Source of the DNA: Lentzea sp.
Lineage (GTDB): Bacteria > Actinomycetota > Actinomycetes > Mycobacteriales > Pseudonocardiaceae
Direction: 5' to 3'
Length of the DNA stretch: 7,765 nucleotides
NCBI GenBank assembly: GCA_030146905.1
Contig: JASLAV010000734.1
Span: forward strand, 1-7,765
Made by a program: the position numbers and the translations under genes. The notes below the pieces were generated by a model that saw nothing but the letters and a program-made list of their open reading frames with translations, was not told where the DNA came from and searched no databases. Shown here piece by piece: positions 5,552 through 7,765 of the stretch. Positions within the stretch are counted from its first letter, which is position 1, and every line of letters begins with the position of its first letter.

Positions 5552-6439
5552 ATGGACCTGATCAGCGAGGTGATCCGCACCGTGCGGGTCGGCAGTGCCG
5601 GCGCCCGGCTGATCAGGCAGACCGAGCCGGGCGGCGTCCGGTTCCCCGCGTTCGACGGCAGCGGGTTCCACATCGTCACGCACGGCACCTGCTGGCTCAT
5701 CAGCCACGACGAGCCGGTGGAGCTGCGGCCGGGTGACGTCGTGCTCACGTCGTCCGGCGCGGAGCACGGTCTCAGCCCTGTGCCCTGCGCGTTGCAGGAC
5801 CTCCCGGTCGTGCTGATGGGCCCGCACCCGCCGTCTCCCGGCCCCGCGGCCTTCGAGTTCATGTGCGGCGCCTACCGCCTGGAACACCAGCGCCCGCCCC
5901 AGTACCTCCGCGCGCTGCCCGACCTGATCGCGTTGTCCCCCGACTACGAGCGCCACCCGGAGATGCGGGCGCTCGTCACCCTCCTCGCCGCGGACATCGC
6001 CGCGGCGCGGCCCGGCTGCAGCGCGACGTTGCGGGCGCTGCTCGACCTGATCCTCGTCCAGGTGCTCCGCCAGTGGCACGAGCGGGACAACCCGTCGGGA
6101 TGGCCGGAGGTCACCCATCCCGGCATCGCCGCCGCCCTGCGCGAGATCCACGAGAACCCGCACCGCCGGTGGACGGTGACCAGGCTGGGCGAGATCGCCG
6201 GCATGCCCCGCGCGGCCTTCTCCCGGCTCTTCACCACCGCGGTGGGCCAGCCGCCGATGGCCTACCTGACCGGCTGGCGGCTCAGCCGCGCCGCGCGGCT
6301 GCTCCGCGAGACCGACGCCTCACTGGCGCGGATCGCGCCCCAGGTCGGTTATTCGACGGAGTTCGCGCTGTCCGCGGCCTTCCGGCGCGAGTACGGCGTC
6401 TCGCCCGGCCGGTTCCGCAGCACCTCGGTGTTCGGCTGA
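5552..6439 (+). CDS. AraC-family transcriptional regulator with N-terminal cupin domain
   Basis: 295 aa. The N-terminal half (about 1-180) is a cupin-like ligand-binding domain of the Cupin_6 kind: GFHIVTHGTCWLI (38-50), ELRPGDVVLTSSGAEHGL (57-74). The C-terminal AraC domain has two helix-turn-helix units: WTVTRLGEIAGMPRAAFSRLF (207-227), then SLARIAPQVGYSTEFALSAAF (257-277), closing with YGVSPGRFR (281-289). The ATG at 5552 has no ribosome binding site, but TAGGAT ends 7 bases before it, so the transcript is probably leaderless. It is divergent from the monooxygenase-like gene, the classic arrangement for a regulator of its neighbour, and converges with the TetR gene, with only 7 bases between stops. 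The ligand is unknown; relatives often control oxidoreductase or dehydrogenase genes nearby. Confidence 0.93.
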   Translation: MDLISEVIRTVRVGSAGARLIRQTEPGGVRFPAFDGSGFHIVTHGTCWLISHDEPVELRPGDVVLTSSGAEHGLSPVPCALQDLPVVLMGPHPPSPGPAAFEFMCGAYRLEHQRPPQYLRALPDLIALSPDYERHPEMRALVTLLAADIAAARPGCSATLRALLDLILVQVLRQWHERDNPSGWPEVTHPGIAAALREIHENPHRRWTVTRLGEIAGMPRAAFSRLFTTAVGQPPMAYLTGWRLSRAARLLRETDASLARIAPQVGYSTEFALSAAFRREYGVSPGRFRSTSVFG

Positions 6440-6446
6440 CCGGGAA

Positions 6447-7034
6447 CTACGCGGTGCCGGACCGGTACGTGAGGAGCCCCTCGACTCCCGCGAGGAACGT
6501 GGCGCCGACCTCGGTGGCGTCGGTCAGGCACCCGGCCGCCATCGCGCCGTCGCGGAGCATGACGAAGTGCCGGCCCGCCGACGCGGCCGACTTCTCCTCG
6601 ATCTGCGCGAACAGGTCTGAAATGGTGCTCAGGAACCACTCGCGGTGCTCCAGGACGGTCTTGAGCACCGGGTGCGCGCGGTCGGGGTACTCCGCCGCGG
6701 CGTTGAGGAAGGCGCAGCCGCGGAAGCCGGGCGAGCCGATCCCCGCTGCGATGGACGCGGCGACGGCCCGCAGCACGTCGGCCGCGGACTGACCGCCGGC
6801 CAGCGCCTGCTCGACCTGGTCGCGCTCCATCTGCGCCACCGACTGCAGGTACGCGACGACGAGCTCGTCCTTGCTCGCGAAGTGCCGGTACAGGGTCGCG
6901 CGGGTCACCTTCGCCTCGGCGACGATCCGGTCGATCCCGACGGAGTGGAGACCCTCCGCGTAGAAGATCCGGGTGGCCGTCGCGAGCAGGCGCGTGCGCG
7001 CCTCGGAGACCTGACCTCGAACGTTGTGCACCAT
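6447..7034 (-). CDS. TetR/AcrR-family transcriptional regulator
   Basis: 195 aa, full length. The helix-turn-helix is at about 33-59: GIDRIVAEAKVTRATLYRHF, followed by ASKDELV. The ligand domain carries GFRGCAFLNAAAEYPD (103-118) then HPV, a signature of a common actinomycete TetR subgroup whose members often repress drug efflux or oxidoreductase genes. ATG at 7034 is chosen because it begins just before the first helix. It has no ribosome binding site, but TACCGT (7047-7042) lies 7 bases upstream as a -10-like element. The open frame continues upstream only as a shadow of the other TetR gene, whose stop is 26 bases away. Its target is not evident; the gap with AACGGT twice (7041-7046, 7056-7061) could be an operator. 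Confidence 0.92.
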   Translation of the reverse strand: MVHNVRGQVSEARTRLLATATRIFYAEGLHSVGIDRIVAEAKVTRATLYRHFASKDELVVAYLQSVAQMERDQVEQALAGGQSAADVLRAVAASIAAGIGSPGFRGCAFLNAAAEYPDRAHPVLKTVLEHREWFLSTISDLFAQIEEKSAASAGRHFVMLRDGAMAAGCLTDATEVGATFLAGVEGLLTYRSGTA

Positions 7035-7041
7035 TACGTCA

Positions 7042-7047
7042 ACGGTA
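7042..7047 (-). promoter_or_regulatory. Candidate -10 element of the downstream TetR gene (leaderless start)
   Basis: TACCGT on the minus strand fits TANNNT and ends 7 bases before the ATG at 7034, which has no ribosome binding site. It would give this regulator its own promoter despite the tandem arrangement. No clear -35 is seen. Confidence 0.35.
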
Positions 7048-7060
7048 GCAGACAGAACGG

Positions 7061-7707
7061 TCAGTACGCCGTCACCCGGCGGGCACTGTCGCGGTGCCGC
7101 GCCAAGCCCCGGACCAGCGCCACGAACGAGGCGACCTCCGAACTGTAGGAGATGCCGTCGAAGGCGTTGGCCACCGACAGGCCGTCGGTCAGGGCACGCC
7201 CGAGGACGGCCAGTTCCTCGACCAGCGCCTTGTCCGCCTTGGCCCCGTCCGGCGCGAAGACCGGCGTGAGCGCGTTCACCCACGACGCGTGGGCGTAGTC
7301 CCGGAGGCGCCGCACGGTCCCCTGCACGGCCTCGGCTTCCCTCTGCGGCCCGACGCCGATGGCGACCAGCAACAGGAGGTAGTCCGGCCGCTCGTCCAGC
7401 GACTTGCACGCCGCCGAGAACCACGCCTCCAGACGTTCGAGCGGCGGCAGGTCGTCGAACGCGGACGGGCTGGGGAACAGGGCGTGCAGCTCCTCGAACG
7501 GCGCTCGAGCAGGGCCGCGAGCACGCCGAGCTTGTTGCCGAAGTGGTAGTAGATCGAGCTCGCCGGGAGCCCGGACTTCGCGCACAGGTCCGAGACGGCC
7601 ATGCCGTCGTAGCCCTTCTCGCCAACGAGAGCACGAGCCGCGTTCAGGATGACGTCGCGACTGTTCAGGCCCGCGGCGGTCGGCGCGGAGCCGGATTGCC
7701 TCACCAT
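7061..7707 (-). pseudogene. TetR-family regulator with an apparent 1-base frameshift near 7500
   Basis: Two frames are needed to read this gene. The first, from ATG 7707, gives a normal TetR DNA-binding domain: SRDVILNAARALVGEKGYDG (16-35), then AVSDLCAKSGLPASSIYYHF (37-56), GNKLGVLAALLER (57-69). After codon 69 (CGC, 7503-7501) that frame turns into Arg/Cys/Thr-rich nonsense and stops at 7276. The expected ligand domain continues in the next frame: FEELHALFPSPSAFDDLPPL, later ERPDYLLLLVAIGVG, and ends at 7061. Adding one C at about 7500 joins them as ...LLERPFEELHALF..., 215 aa, a usual TetR length. There are no other lesions, so this is either a very recent loss or a sequencing error. If real, only a 143-aa protein with the DNA-binding domain would be made. 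No ribosome binding site is evident at 7707. Confidence 0.8.
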
Positions 7708-7765
7708 GGTCCCGATACCAGGTCCGCCGCGTCTTCGGCCATAGAGTGACCATTACATACAATCG
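7708..7765. promoter_or_regulatory. Upstream region of the frameshifted TetR gene, AT-rich at the window edge
   Basis: The last 25 bases are unusually AT-rich for this DNA. ATTACATACAAT (7752-7763) is a partly symmetric 12-mer (ATT...AAT ends) that could be half of a TetR operator or part of a promoter. The edge cuts the region, so neither a full operator nor a divergent gene can be shown. Confidence 0.25.

Noticed and set aside
6447..7634. A single 395-aa minus-strand protein
   Set aside because: The TetR domain starts at 7034; the upstream part is low-complexity Arg/Ala/Gly shadow of the other TetR gene.
1..7765. tRNA, rRNA, CRISPR array, insertion sequence or phage att site
   Set aside because: I found no cloverleaf-like sequence, regular spaced repeats, transposase motif or long terminal repeats on either strand.

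Overview
The window is high-GC DNA with strong third-position GC bias, many GTG starts, 4-bp GTGA gene overlaps, start codons that look leaderless, and a Tat-exported polysaccharide hydrolase under a LacI-type operator. This points to an actinomycete. The gene content would suit a soil genus of the Pseudonocardiaceae or Streptomyces type, but that placement is inference. I see no rRNA, tRNA, CRISPR array, insertion sequence or phage gene.

Layout from left to right. (1) 1-728, minus strand: the N-terminal part of a secreted GH30 xylanase-type glycoside hydrolase, cut by the left edge. Its upstream gap (729-877) holds a perfect copy of the 14-bp operator recognised by CebR/CelR-type LacI regulators. 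(2) 878-4324, minus strand, read right to left: a sensor histidine kinase, a LuxR/NarL-type response regulator, a VanZ-family membrane protein and a GT87 (GT-C) membrane glycosyltransferase. Kinase and regulator overlap by GTGA, as do vanZ and the GT87 gene. The two pairs are separated by about 140 bp that contain a possible terminator and a hairpin lying against the vanZ ribosome binding site. (3) 4387-5433, minus strand: a flavoprotein of the acyl-CoA dehydrogenase fold that looks like a group D flavin monooxygenase. It is divergent from (4) 5552-6439, plus strand, an AraC-family regulator. They share a 118-bp gap with a tandem 14-bp repeat. (5) 6447-7707, minus strand: two TetR-family regulators in tandem. 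The upstream one carries an apparent single-base frameshift near 7500.

How the genes may work together. The hydrolase is probably induced when cellobiose-like sugars release a LacI-family repressor. The two-component system probably senses an envelope signal, with VanZ and the GT87 enzyme as candidate output. The AraC protein is the natural candidate regulator of the divergent monooxygenase. The TetR pair has no obvious target inside the window; one could lie beyond the right edge.

I find no convincing new biological system. The points most worth following up are the nested operator before the hydrolase, the tandem repeat between the monooxygenase and araC-type genes, the hairpin at the vanZ ribosome binding site, and the frameshifted TetR gene.
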